Made by a program: the position numbers and the translations under genes
Shown: positions 1-8,228 of the stretch, in pieces
How positions within the stretch are numbered: position 1 is the first letter of the stretch
Layout: each line of letters begins with the position of its first letter
Notes under the pieces: model-generated
Database searches by the model: none
What the model was told of the DNA's origin: nothing
Seen by the model: only the letters and a program-made list of their open reading frames with translations
Source: Aromatoleum evansii
Lineage (GTDB): Bacteria > Pseudomonadota > Gammaproteobacteria > Burkholderiales > Rhodocyclaceae
NCBI RefSeq assembly: GCF_012910805.1
Contig: NZ_WTVK01000025.1
Coordinates: forward strand, 16,441 to 80,440
Reading direction: 5' to 3'
DNA length: 64,000 nt

Positions 1-150
1 CCTTGATCCTCGCCAATTCGCGATACACAGTCCACCGACCCGGCGGAACTCCGCTTCGTTGGCCGTGACGACTACCAATCCACGCGCCAGACCGCAGCCG
101 GCAATCTGGCTGGCAGTCGTAAGGACCAGAAGTGCGATTTGGCACGAAAG
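1..150 (-). pseudogene. vapC-like PIN-domain toxin remnant (C-terminal part, frameshifted, runs off the left edge)
   Basis: Reading the minus strand, one frame gives QIAGCGLARGLVVVTANEAE followed by a stretch ending in CIANW. This matches the usual end of VapC/PIN ribonucleases (IAAHALALG, then LVT-N--EF, then a final NW). The GPYD that normally precedes the IAAH block is also present at about 130-150, but in another frame, so the gene appears frameshifted. No start codon and no intact VapB antitoxin partner were found nearby. VapC proteins are toxins that cleave RNA; this copy is probably dead. The assignment rests on short motifs only. Confidence 0.4.
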
Positions 151-191
151 CGGCCATCGAGTGGCACGACCGCTTATTTGTGCGCCACATA

Positions 192-222
192 ATATGGCGC
201 GATATTGCATTACGCGCCATAT
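192..222. repeat. perfect 10-bp inverted repeat, operator-like
   Basis: ATATGGCGCG (192-201) and CGCGCCATAT (213-222) form a perfect inverted repeat around an 11-base spacer. A third related half (TGCGCCA, 181-187) lies just to the left. The arrangement resembles the multi-box operators of toxin-antitoxin genes, which fits the vapC-like remnant beside it. The gene it controlled is not evident. Confidence 0.4.
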
Positions 223-431
223 AGAGCGATCTCTTGCGTTTGCTGCCCCGTGCGGCCTTGTTGAGATGGCAAACCGTGGAGTTCGCGACGGCTTTGCCTC
301 CGTGTTTGTCGTCGTCCGGGAGCCCGATTTCTTCGTAAGATCGCGTGGGGGTGTCGCGCCGATACTGGCCTTCGGAGGCAATGCTCTTACGAAAAATCGA
401 ACCTAAACTACTGATTTATTGGAATTGTCTG

Positions 432-481
432 CCGGATTGTGGCTCCAGGTGTCACCGGTTCGATCCCGGTATGTCGCCCCA
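432..481 (+). tRNA. tRNA-His 3' fragment (anticodon arm to CCA), likely attachment-site scar
   Basis: The stretch carries an anticodon loop TTGTGGC with anticodon GTG (439-441), a T arm ACCGG-TTCGATC-CCGGT (454-470), the acceptor 3' strand ATGTCGC, the discriminator C typical of tRNA-His, and an encoded CCA ending at 481. The D arm and 5' acceptor strand are absent upstream, and the first anticodon-stem base pairs are imperfect. Homology therefore starts at the anticodon arm. This is the usual crossover region for tyrosine-integrase elements that insert at tRNA genes, so the fragment is best read as an att site rather than a working tRNA. Confidence 0.75.
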
Positions 482-539
482 AGTAATCAAGGACTTGGGG
501 AAGAGTGGCTAATCTACAATTCCCCAATCGTTCTACAAA

Positions 540-567
540 ACGGCTCGCCGAAAGGCGGGCCGTTTTC
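540..567 (+). terminator. rho-independent terminator
   Basis: A stem ACGGCTCGCC (540-549) with loop GAAA pairs with GGCGGGCCGT (554-563) and is followed by TTTT. It lies directly behind the tRNA-His fragment and just beyond the stop codon of the integrase remnant on the other strand, so it could serve either side. Confidence 0.7.
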
Positions 568-785
568 ACTTTACCGGGCTTACCTTCTCGCCCCGGCGCT
601 TGCGAACGTAGTGCTCAGTCATTTCCCGCTTTGTGTGTCCGAGCAGCTTTTGGGCCTTGTCGAGCGCTTCCATGTCGTCTCCTTGATTTCGCGTAGGTCC
701 CCAAGGCGCTGGCCGATGAGGTAGGCCAGCTCGATTGCCTCGCGCAGCGGCTCATCGGCGTACTTGTCGCACAACCCTGCCAGGG
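566..785 (-). pseudogene. phage-type tyrosine integrase, C-terminal remnant with frameshift
   Basis: Two minus-strand frames together give the end of a site-specific recombinase. One reads REAIELAYLIGQRLGDLREI (about 680-780). The other reads KAQKLLGHTKREMTEHYVRK, continues through RRGEKVSP and stops at 566. LLGH-----MTEHYVRKRR is the motif around the last catalytic His and the Tyr nucleophile of phage integrases. The frame change and the missing N-terminal two thirds show that the gene is broken. It lies about 85 bp from the tRNA-His fragment, as expected for an integrase next to its attachment site. Confidence 0.65.
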
Positions 786-1181
786 AACCTGGAAGCGGTT
801 GCCGGTTCCGGCCGCCACGCATTCTGCGCGGCTTGCCTCCCTGAGTACTTCCCCAGCATATGATGCATCACCCGGTGGCCACCGTTCGCATCCTGCAAAT
901 CTTGTAAGATTCGCGGACCGACTAAGCCGTTGTCCTGTGCATCGGTGTGAGCTCGCGACGCGAACCTGCCGATGGAGGGACGCGACGGCGCCCAAATCAC
1001 GGCAGGGCAGGGGAGAGATACAGCGCGGTCGCGCCACGATCGCTGCACCGATGCTCATCGCCAGTACCACGCCCGCGAGGATGTCTTTCACCTTTCCGAC
1101 GATTGGGTGCAACTCCGGATGGAGGTGTCGATGTCGCGACGCTTTTCACACCCCCTCGTCACACGGTGATGTGGCGCTATA
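786..1181. other. 395-bp stretch without a supportable gene
   Basis: No ORF here has a ribosome binding site, a recognisable motif or a plausible neighbour relationship. It is probably decayed mobile DNA continuous with the integrase remnant. Nothing else is evident. Confidence 0.4.
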
Positions 1182-2444
1182 TCACGAGCCGAGCGTTTCG
1201 CAGACCTGCCGGATGCCAGCAACGAGCCGATTCACATCGTCGTGCGTGTTGTACAGCGCAAAGGATGCGCGTGCGGTGCCGGTGATGCCGAGGCGCTGCA
1301 TCAGCGGCATCGCGCAGTGGTGGCCGGCACGGATGGCGATCCCGCAATCGTCGAGCATTGTGCCGATGTCGTGGGGATGGATGCCGTCGAGCGTGAAGGA
1401 GAGGATGCCTGACTTTTCCGCAGCGGTCCCGATGATGCGCAAACCGGGGATGCCTGCCAGGCGTTGCGTCGCGTAGTGCAGCAGTTCGCGTTCGTGGGCT
1501 GCGATGCGTTCGATGCCGATCGAGGTCACGTAGTCGAGCGCGGTGCCCAGTCCGACGACGCCCGCGATGTGCGGGGTGCCGGCTTCCAGCCGGTAGGGAA
1601 GCTCGTTGTATTCGGTCGCGTCGAAGCTGACCGAACGGATCATGTCGCCGCCGCCCTGGCACGGTGTCATCGCCTCGAGGTGCGCGGTCTTGCCGTACAG
1701 CACGCCGATACCGGTCGGGCCATACAGCTTGTGCGCGGAGAACGCATAGAAATCGCAGTCGAGCGCGCGCACGTCGACCGGCAGATGCGAAACTGCCTGC
1801 GCACCGTCGAGCAGCACCGGCACCCCGTGGGCGCGGGCGAGGTCGATGATGCGCCGAACCGGGGTGATCGTGCCCAGCGCGTTGGACAGATGGGTCACGG
1901 CCACGAGGCGGGTGTGCCCGTTCAGCAGCGCCGCATACGCGTCGAGGTCGAACTCACCCGCATCGTCGACGGGAACCACGCGCAGCACGGCGTCAGCGCG
2001 CCGGCACGCCATCTGCCACGGCACGATGTTGGAATGGTGTTCCATCGCGCTGACGATGACTTCGTCGCCGGCGGCGAGGCGCGGCAGCGCAAAGCCTTGC
2101 GCGACGAGGTTGATCGCGTCGGTCGTGCCGCGCACGAAGATGATCTCGGCATCGGCACCCGCATTGATGAATGACCGGACCTTGTGGCGCGCATCCTCGT
2201 AGGCGTCGGTGGCTCGCTGGCTCAGGGCATGTACGCCGCGGTGCACGTTGGCGTTGGCGTTGCGGTAGAAATCCGCCTCGGCGTCGATGACCGCCGCGGG
2301 CTTTTGGGTGGTCGCCGCATTGTCGAGGTAGGCCAACGGCTTGCCATGCACGCGGGTGCGCAGTATGGGGAAGTCGGCGCGAGCCTGCGCGAGATCGCGT
2401 TGGACAAGGTTTGGGTCGCGGGGTGCTTCGGTTCGGCTGGTCAT
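1182..2444 (-). CDS. SufS-type cysteine desulfurase
   Basis: This is a 420-aa PLP enzyme of the class V aminotransferase fold that removes sulfur from cysteine to leave a persulfide. The PLP lysine is K239 in FSAHKLYGP. The catalytic Cys is C377 in RAGHHCAMPLM, the typical SufS signature. YLDNAATTQKP near the N terminus is also diagnostic, and the length is normal. It is the last gene of a minus-strand set (70-aa protein, dehydrogenase, desulfurase) divergent from a molybdenum hydroxylase operon. No sufBCD is present. A role in sulfurating the molybdenum cofactor of that hydroxylase, as described for NifS4 with XdhC in Rhodobacter, is a reasonable inference. General Fe-S supply is the alternative. 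Confidence 0.9.
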   Translation of the reverse strand: MTSRTEAPRDPNLVQRDLAQARADFPILRTRVHGKPLAYLDNAATTQKPAAVIDAEADFYRNANANVHRGVHALSQRATDAYEDARHKVRSFINAGADAEIIFVRGTTDAINLVAQGFALPRLAAGDEVIVSAMEHHSNIVPWQMACRRADAVLRVVPVDDAGEFDLDAYAALLNGHTRLVAVTHLSNALGTITPVRRIIDLARAHGVPVLLDGAQAVSHLPVDVRALDCDFYAFSAHKLYGPTGIGVLYGKTAHLEAMTPCQGGGDMIRSVSFDATEYNELPYRLEAGTPHIAGVVGLGTALDYVTSIGIERIAAHERELLHYATQRLAGIPGLRIIGTAAEKSGILSFTLDGIHPHDIGTMLDDCGIAIRAGHHCAMPLMQRLGITGTARASFALYNTHDDVNRLVAGIRQVCETLGS

Positions 2445-2527
2445 GTGATTCCCTACTGTGATTCTCGAGGCGTTGCGCCGATTCCCTTCATATCACGCGG
2501 ATGCCCGGGCCGGTGATCGCTTGCCGC

Positions 2528-3592
2528 TCACCCCGCCGGCGTAAGCACGACCCGGCGCGTCAGGCGGTGGTCGCGCACCTCGGCGAAAGTCTCGTTGATG
2601 GTGTCCAGCGGGCGCCGTTCGATGAAGTCGGCGACCCTGATCTTGCCGGACAGGACCAGATCCAGCGCCCCCGGATACAACTCGGGCGGGCAGCCCCAGC
2701 TTCCCAGCGCACGCGCGTCGTGGGCCATCAGGTTGGCGAGACGGAAGTGGCCCTTCTCGATGTTGTAGCCGACCACGCACAGGGTGGCACCCGGCACCAG
2801 CAGATCGAAGGCCAGTTCCTGGCTCGCAGTGTTGCCCGAGCACTCCATGATGATCCATTCGGTCGGGCGCAGGCCCTTGTCCTGCGCGAACGCGACGATC
2901 GCCTGCTTGATCTCGCGCGACGTGCGGTAGTGGTCGAGGTTGAGCGTTGCCGCATCATGCGCGACCTGCTCGAGCTTGGCCGCCGAATGCGACAGCGCGA
3001 TCACCTCGGCGCAGAGGGCGTTGGCGATCTGGATGGCAAACGTGCCGATGCCGCCCACGCCGATCACGACCACGAGGTCGCCGGGGCCGACGTCCGCCCG
3101 CACGGCCGCCTGATACGGCGAGGTCACCGCGTCGGCCACGACGGCAAGATCCGCCAGACCGAGCCCGATAGCGGCCAGTCTGTCCTCGTCCACCGCACAC
3201 AGCCCCGCGGCCGGCACCCGCACATGCGTCGCGAAGCCGCCATGGATATGGTTGCCGGGCATCTTCTGGGCGCGGCAGATGGTGCCCTTGCCGCGCCGGC
3301 ATAGATCGCACTCGCCGCACGGTACGACCGCCGGCACCAGTACGGCCTTGCCCAGCCATTCTTCGGCGCCGGGGCCGGCCGCCTCGACGCGGCCGGCGAT
3401 CTCGTGCCCCAGCGCGAGCGGAAGTGGGTGGCTGGTGCGCACGCCGTTGTAGAAGTAATCGATGTCGGTATGACAGACACCGCATCCGGATACCGCCACG
3501 AGCACTTCGCCGGGGGCGGTTCCGCCGGTGTCCATCGCGACCTTCGTCATCGCCTGTCCGCTACCGTGCATCACCCAGCGATATGCGCGCAT
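2528..3592 (-). CDS. zinc alcohol dehydrogenase, 6-hydroxycyclohex-1-ene-1-carbonyl-CoA dehydrogenase-like
   Basis: This is a 354-aa medium-chain dehydrogenase. The catalytic zinc region is GCGVCHTD (C40) with GHE at 62-64. The structural zinc cysteines are C92, C95, C98 and C106, and a Rossmann segment VVVIGVGGIG follows. Spacing and wording (GCGVCHTD, LPLALGHEI, MPGN, GGFA, VVADAVTSPYQA, ALGSWGC) closely follow the Had enzyme of the Thauera/Azoarcus benzoyl-CoA pathway. That enzyme oxidises 6-hydroxycyclohex-1-ene-1-carbonyl-CoA with NAD. The start ATG is preceded by GGGGAG. The gene sits between a 70-aa protein and the desulfurase. No other benzoyl-CoA pathway gene is in the window, so the substrate may be a related alicyclic CoA ester. 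Confidence 0.78.
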   Translation of the reverse strand: MRAYRWVMHGSGQAMTKVAMDTGGTAPGEVLVAVSGCGVCHTDIDYFYNGVRTSHPLPLALGHEIAGRVEAAGPGAEEWLGKAVLVPAVVPCGECDLCRRGKGTICRAQKMPGNHIHGGFATHVRVPAAGLCAVDEDRLAAIGLGLADLAVVADAVTSPYQAAVRADVGPGDLVVVIGVGGIGTFAIQIANALCAEVIALSHSAAKLEQVAHDAATLNLDHYRTSREIKQAIVAFAQDKGLRPTEWIIMECSGNTASQELAFDLLVPGATLCVVGYNIEKGHFRLANLMAHDARALGSWGCPPELYPGALDLVLSGKIRVADFIERRPLDTINETFAEVRDHRLTRRVVLTPAG

Positions 3593-3648
3593 GGCTCTGT
3601 CTCCCCTGTGTGTGCAGTCATTCGCAAGCCGACGCCGGCCGTGTCGAG

Positions 3649-3861
3649 TCAGGCGCGGCTGGCGGGGGCACCGCCGGCGGTCCGTTCGGCCGTGCTGCGG
3701 ATGAACGCCAGCACTTCGCCGAGGAACGAGTCGCCGTCCAGCATGGGCGGGAAGTCCAGGGGCGTGGCGCCGCGCTGGGCGGGAAACGGAATGCCGGCCA
3801 CGTCGGTGTCATCACCCTCGGGTTCCAGCACCGGGACCATCGGATCGTATCGGGAAGCCAT
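3649..3861 (-). CDS. small hypothetical protein (70 aa)
   Basis: The ORF begins MASRYDPMVPVLEPEG after a GAGGAG ribosome binding site about 8 bases upstream and ends in a basic tail. It is soluble, acidic in its first half, and has no cysteines and no recognisable domain. It is the first gene of the minus-strand set and opens onto the divergent promoter region shared with the molybdenum hydroxylase. Its good ribosome binding site and operon position support a real gene. Function unknown. Confidence 0.55.
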   Translation of the reverse strand: MASRYDPMVPVLEPEGDDTDVAGIPFPAQRGATPLDFPPMLDGDSFLGEVLAFIRSTAERTAGGAPASRA

Positions 3862-4000
3862 GGCGTTTCTCCTCATGTGAATCGACACATTGTCGATGCG
3901 GTGGAACGTGAGGTGAATATAGCCATGCGCTGCCGTCCTGATCCCCCCCACGCGGTATGGGCGGCCTCACGCCGTGCGCATCGGCCGGCGGACCGAATTT

Positions 4001-4040
4001 TCCGAACTCCGGGGATAGGCGCCGTACGTGCCGGATAGTC
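4001..4040 (+). promoter_or_regulatory. AraC-type direct-repeat operator, copy 1 (molybdenum hydroxylase promoter)
   Basis: GGGGATAG (4011-4018) and CCGGATAG (4031-4038) are repeated in direct orientation with a 20-bp period and GCGCCG between them. The same arrangement occurs at 30451-30477 and 44704-44730. It lies in the 271-bp divergent region between the 70-aa gene and the FAD-subunit gene, about 95 bp before the latter. Direct repeats at two helical turns are typical for AraC-family activators. The proposed regulator is the AraC-type protein at 55973-56983. Confidence 0.65.
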
Positions 4041-4132
4041 GGCGCCGTCCCGCTGCCGTTTCAATACGGGAATTCGGGGCCCACCCGTGCCGTCCGATCC
4101 ACCCTGCCTGCATCTCGCGAAGGAGTGACTCC

Positions 4133-5014
4133 ATGAGCAGTCGAATATTGCCGGACTTTGACCTGTTGCTGCCTCAGAGCATCCCAGACGCGGTCGAGCT
4201 GCTGTCGGCGCATCGCGACCGGATCACCGTGATGGCCGGCGGCACCGACGTCATGGTCGCGATGAAGTTCGCGCAGTCGCCAGCGCAGTTGCCAGACTAC
4301 GTCATGAGCCTGGAGAACGTTCCGGGCCTCGCCTACGTGCTGTTCGACCCGGAAAGGGGGCTGCGCATCGGCGCCAAGGCGACGGTCGCCGATCTGCTCG
4401 CGCAGTCGGAGGTGAAACGGCATTACCGTGCGCTGTGGCATGCCGCGCAGACCTTCGCGACCGGCCAGGTGCGCAACACCGCCACGGTGCTCGGCAACCT
4501 GCTGCGCGCTTCGCCGGCCGGCGACTGCAGTTGCGCGATCTACGCGATCGGCGGCGTCGTCGTGCTGCACGGGACGTCCGGCCGCCGCGAGGTCGACATC
4601 GATGACTTCTGGCTGTCGTACGGCGTCACCGCGCGGCGGCCGGACGAGCTCGCCGTCGAACTGATCCTGCCGCTGCCCGCGGCCGGCTCCCGCTCCGCGT
4701 TCAAGCGCATGACCCGCACGAGCGAGGACCTGGCCAAGCTCAACGTCGCGGTCCGGCTCGAGATGTCGGGCAACACCTGCGTCGATGCCCGCCTCGCGAT
4801 GGGCTGCGTCGCCCCCACGCCGCTGCGGCTGACCAGGACCGAGGCGCTGCTGAAGGGCAGGGAGCTCACCGCCGAGGTGTTGCAACGCGTCGCCGCGTCG
4901 GTGCCGTGGGAGATCAGCCCGATCGACGACAAGCGGTCCACCGCGGAATACCGCAAGCAGGTGTCGGGCGTGCTGCTCAAGCGGGCGATCCAGGAAGCGT
5001 GCGGCGCCGCGTGA
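4133..5014 (+). CDS. molybdenum hydroxylase FAD-binding (medium) subunit
   Basis: This 293-aa protein is of the CoxM/XdhB/HcrB type and carries FAD between the Fe-S subunit and the bound quinone or other acceptor. The FAD loops are MAGGTDVM (residues 34-41) and the segment TGQVRNTATVLGNLL to SPAGDC (110-132). The start at 4133 follows AAGGAG; longer in-frame starts upstream lack a ribosome binding site. In 4-hydroxybenzoyl-CoA reductase this subunit has an extra insert of roughly 40 residues with four cysteines for a [4Fe-4S] cluster. No such insert is present here, so the complex is not a standard HcrABC. It is the first gene of a three-gene operon. Confidence 0.85.
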   Translation: MSSRILPDFDLLLPQSIPDAVELLSAHRDRITVMAGGTDVMVAMKFAQSPAQLPDYVMSLENVPGLAYVLFDPERGLRIGAKATVADLLAQSEVKRHYRALWHAAQTFATGQVRNTATVLGNLLRASPAGDCSCAIYAIGGVVVLHGTSGRREVDIDDFWLSYGVTARRPDELAVELILPLPAAGSRSAFKRMTRTSEDLAKLNVAVRLEMSGNTCVDARLAMGCVAPTPLRLTRTEALLKGRELTAEVLQRVAASVPWEISPIDDKRSTAEYRKQVSGVLLKRAIQEACGAA

Positions 5015-5047
5015 GCGCATGCGGCCGACGAAGACGAGGAGACGAGA

Positions 5048-5560
5048 ATGAAGAACCGGGATATCACGCTCCATATCAATGGTGAGGAATACAGGCTGAA
5101 CGTCGCCGTCAATCGCACGCTGCTCGACGTGCTGCGCGACGAGCTCGGCATGACCGAGACGAAATACGGCTGCGGCACGGGCGAATGCGGCGCCTGCACC
5201 GTGCTCGTCGAGGACAAGGCGGTCAATTCGTGCCTGACGCTCGCCGCGACGATGGACGGCAAGCGCATCACGACGGTCGCGGGGCTGGCGGACTTCGGCC
5301 GGCTCGACCACATCCAGCAGGCGTTCGTCGACGAGGCGGCGATCCAGTGCGGCTACTGCACGCCGGGCATGGTGATGAAGACGGCGAGCCTGCTCGCGCA
5401 GAACCCCGACCCGAGCGAGGCCGAGATCCGCCACGCGCTGGAGGGCAACATCTGCCGCTGCACCGGCTACGAGAAGATCGTCAAGGCGGTGAGGAAGGCG
5501 GCCGAGACGATGCCGGGGCGCGCGGCGGCGGTCGAACCCTGCAAGGAGGTCGTGCAATGA
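5048..5560 (+). CDS. molybdenum hydroxylase [2Fe-2S] (small) subunit
   Basis: This 170-aa protein has the two [2Fe-2S] clusters of the family. The plant-type ferredoxin cluster uses C42, C47, C50 and C62. The second uses C101, C104, C136 and C138 (QCGYCTPGM and GNICRCTGY). It transfers electrons from the molybdopterin centre to FAD. Its stop overlaps the start of the large subunit (ATGA), so the two are translationally coupled. The length is typical. There is no twin-arginine leader, so the complex is cytoplasmic. Confidence 0.93.
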   Translation: MKNRDITLHINGEEYRLNVAVNRTLLDVLRDELGMTETKYGCGTGECGACTVLVEDKAVNSCLTLAATMDGKRITTVAGLADFGRLDHIQQAFVDEAAIQCGYCTPGMVMKTASLLAQNPDPSEAEIRHALEGNICRCTGYEKIVKAVRKAAETMPGRAAAVEPCKEVVQ

Positions 5561-7938
5561 GCGAGCAAGCGATCGTCGGCACCAACGCGCCGCGCGTGGA
5601 TGTGCGCGACAAGGTGACCGGGCAGGCGCAGTACGCGGCCGATGTGAGGCTGCCGGGCATGCTGTATGGCAAGGTCGTGCGCTGCTGGGAACACGCCCAC
5701 GCGCGCGTGAAGCGGCTGGATCTCTCGGCGGCGGCCGCTTCGCCGGGCGTCGTGCGCGTGCTCGGTCCGAAGGACGTCACGCCCAAGCGCTACAACTCGT
5801 CGGTGCTCGACCTGATGGTGTCCGAGTCGATGCACGACATGCTCGGGGACATCGACGACCAGCCGATCTTCACCGAGCACGTGAAATTCCAGGGCGATGC
5901 GATCTGCGGAATCATCGCGCGCTCCGAGGAGGCCGCCGAGCGCGCCGCGGCGAAGGTCGTCGTCGAATACGAGCCGCTGCCGGTGTATCTGACCGCGGAG
6001 GCGGCGAAAGCCCCCGGCGCGGTGCAGTTCACGCCGGAAAAGCCCGGCAACCGCGCGTTCCAGCTGCCCGAGGCGATGTTCCCGAACAACGCGCTCGGCG
6101 GCGGCGACGTCGAGGCGGCGATGCGCGAGGCGGACATCGTCGTCGAGGACGCGTTCTACGTGCCGAAACAGAAGCAATGCCAGATGGAGCCCCACGCGTA
6201 CGTCGCGAAGGTCGACAGCGGCGGGCGGCTCACCTGCTGGACGTCGTCGCAGATGCCCAAGCTCGTGCAGCGCAAGCTCGCGAAGCTCTTCGACCTGCCG
6301 ATGAACCTCGTCAAGATCGTCCCGACGGTGATCGGCGGCGGCTTCGGCACGCGCCTCGGCATGATCTCGGAGCCCCAGGCCTGCGCGATGGCGCTGGCGG
6401 TGCCCGGGCATCCGGTGAAGCTGCAGACGCTGCGCGAGGAGGACTGGGTGATCTCGCCGAGCCGCCACCCGGGCAAGTACTGGATGAGGATCGGCTTCAA
6501 GCGCGACGGCTCGCCGCTCGCGTGCGACGCGCGCTTCGAGAACTACAAGGGCGGCTACTACCTCGATGCCTCGGGCACGGCCTTCACCGCCGGCGCCTGG
6601 CTCGGCGGCATGTACCGCTTCCCGGCGCTGCGCTATCGCGGCGAGTCCTACTTCACGAACCAGGGCCTGACCGGCGCATACCGCGGCTACGGCAATCCGC
6701 AGACGAACTTCGTGCTCGAGCAGCTGATCGACCGCGCGTGCGCCGGGCTCGGCGCGGACCCGGTCGAATGGCGCAAGAAATGGCACAAGGGCGTCGGCGA
6801 CGACGGCTGGTGCCCCGGCGTCACCTATCCGTCGTGCGCGCTCGACGAATGCCTCGACCGCGGCGCGGCGGCGATCGGCTGGACCGAGAAGCGCCGCAAG
6901 TACGCGCGTCAGACCGGCACCCTCCGGCGCGGTGTCGGTGTCGCGGTGATGAACCACACCAGCGGCGCGATGCCGATGCTGCTCGAGCACACCGCCTGCA
7001 CCGTGAAGCTCAACGAGGACGCGACCGCCGAGATCCTCTTCGCATGCTCGGACATGGGGCAGGGCTCGCACACGGCGCTGAAGCAGATCGCCGCCGAGAC
7101 GCTGGGCTTCCCGTTCGAGCACGTGCAGCTGTCGGGCGGCACGTCGGACGTCGCCGGCTTCGACATCGGCGCGCACGCGAGCCGCACGATCTACGTCGGC
7201 GGCGCCGCGGTCAAGAAGGCCTGCGAGGAGGTCAGGCGGCAGCTCTGCGAGCGCGCGTCGCTGCAGCTCGGGGTGCCCGCCGAGCAGCTCGACATCCGCG
7301 ACAAGCGCATCTTCGTCCAGGCGGATCCGGCGCGCGGCATCGACGCCGAGGCGATCACGCGCGCCGGCGTCTACCACTTCGTCGACCCCGCGACCGGCGA
7401 GCCCGGTGGCGTGCCGGGCCAGATCCAGGGCTACGTGAGCTTCTTCGCGCCGCACAACTCGCCGCCCTTCGGTGCGTCGTTCGCCGAGGTCGAGGTCGAC
7501 ACCGAGACCGGCGAAGTCCGCGTGCTCGAACTCGTCAATGCCCACGACATCGGCCGCGCGATCAACCCGGCGGCCGTCGAGGGGCAGCTCGAAGGCGGCA
7601 TCCAGCAGGGACTCGGTTTCGTTCTGAGCGAGGAGATCTGCTACGACGCCGACGGCCGCGTGCAGAACAACAGCTTCACCGACTACAAGATGTTCGGCCC
7701 CGAGGACATGCCGAAGATCACGACCATCCTCGTCGAGGACGCGGACCCGATCGGGCCCTTCGGGGCGAAGAGCGTCGGCGAGTCGGGGCTCGTGAGCCCG
7801 GTCGGCGCGGTCGCCAACGCGATCTTCCACGCCATCGGGATCCAGTTCACCGAGGCGCCGATCACGCCGGAGAAGGTGTTGAAGGGTATTCGGGAGACGG
7901 GCGTGCGCGATTACGGCAGCATCGGGGGTGGTCGCTGA
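5557..7938 (+). CDS. molybdenum hydroxylase catalytic (large) subunit
   Basis: This 793-aa protein of the XdhA/CoxL/HcrA family binds the molybdopterin cytosine dinucleotide cofactor and the substrate. Visible landmarks are GGGFGTR near residue 260, GAYRGYGNPQ in the middle, and GAKSVGESGLVSP with the probable catalytic base E742. The start ATG overlaps the stop of the [2Fe-2S] gene; a longer in-frame extension upstream is a shadow of that gene. Neighbours suggest a CoA-ester or alicyclic/aromatic substrate: a Had-like dehydrogenase on one side, and a shared operator with padBCD. The substrate cannot be read from sequence. 4-Hydroxybenzoyl-CoA reductase-like chemistry is possible, as is hydroxylation. 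Confidence 0.88.
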   Translation: MSEQAIVGTNAPRVDVRDKVTGQAQYAADVRLPGMLYGKVVRCWEHAHARVKRLDLSAAAASPGVVRVLGPKDVTPKRYNSSVLDLMVSESMHDMLGDIDDQPIFTEHVKFQGDAICGIIARSEEAAERAAAKVVVEYEPLPVYLTAEAAKAPGAVQFTPEKPGNRAFQLPEAMFPNNALGGGDVEAAMREADIVVEDAFYVPKQKQCQMEPHAYVAKVDSGGRLTCWTSSQMPKLVQRKLAKLFDLPMNLVKIVPTVIGGGFGTRLGMISEPQACAMALAVPGHPVKLQTLREEDWVISPSRHPGKYWMRIGFKRDGSPLACDARFENYKGGYYLDASGTAFTAGAWLGGMYRFPALRYRGESYFTNQGLTGAYRGYGNPQTNFVLEQLIDRACAGLGADPVEWRKKWHKGVGDDGWCPGVTYPSCALDECLDRGAAAIGWTEKRRKYARQTGTLRRGVGVAVMNHTSGAMPMLLEHTACTVKLNEDATAEILFACSDMGQGSHTALKQIAAETLGFPFEHVQLSGGTSDVAGFDIGAHASRTIYVGGAAVKKACEEVRRQLCERASLQLGVPAEQLDIRDKRIFVQADPARGIDAEAITRAGVYHFVDPATGEPGGVPGQIQGYVSFFAPHNSPPFGASFAEVEVDTETGEVRVLELVNAHDIGRAINPAAVEGQLEGGIQQGLGFVLSEEICYDADGRVQNNSFTDYKMFGPEDMPKITTILVEDADPIGPFGAKSVGESGLVSPVGAVANAIFHAIGIQFTEAPITPEKVLKGIRETGVRDYGSIGGGR

Positions 7939-7967
7939 TCGGCTACAGGGCGGTCTCGGGCAGCAAT

Positions 7968-8000
7968 GCGGCCGCCGTCAGGCGGCCGCGTTCTTCTTTG
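7968..8000 (+). terminator. rho-independent terminator of the hydroxylase operon
   Basis: GCGGCCGCC (7968-7976), loop GTCA, GGCGGCCGC (7981-7989), then GTTCTTCTTT. It lies 30 bp after the large-subunit stop. The 230 bases that follow, up to the LysR gene, contain nothing I can recognise. Confidence 0.75.
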
Positions 8001-8228
8001 GGGGGCTAAGGCGTGGTGCCTTCGCGGGGGGGCCTGCCTGCGAGGGCGTGGGTGACGTTGGACTGCAGTCGACCCACTGCCGTCACTCGCGCCATCACAG
8101 GCTCAGTGGCAGGTTTGGGGTCGGATCAGACTTTCGCAGCGATCCGCCGATATAAGTCCAGCTGCTCAGTCTTCAGGTGCCATTCGCCATCCGAAGGGAA
8201 CAAGATAAGGGACGACCGCAATATCTGG

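Noticed and set aside
59..724. Plus-strand ORFs of 101-115 codons at the left edge
   Set aside because: They run through the vapC-like remnant, the inverted repeat and the tRNA-His fragment, have no ribosome binding site and no motif.
615..1112. 165-codon minus-strand ORF with a hydrophobic N terminus
   Set aside because: It crosses the integrase remnant in a frame different from the recognisable recombinase motifs, and has no start signal. Treated as chance.
4061..5557. 498-codon minus-strand ORF opposite the hydroxylase FAD and Fe-S subunits
   Set aside because: It is an arginine/aspartate/histidine-rich shadow typical of high-G+C antisense frames; the plus strand has clear family motifs.
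5185..7938. 917-codon reading of the large subunit with a longer N terminus
   Set aside because: The extension is an out-of-frame copy of the [2Fe-2S] gene. The ATGA overlap at 5557 gives the natural start.
4133..7938. Calling the molybdenum hydroxylase 4-hydroxybenzoyl-CoA reductase (hcrBCA)
   Set aside because: The FAD subunit lacks the [4Fe-4S] insert that defines HcrB. The context is suggestive but not enough for that name.
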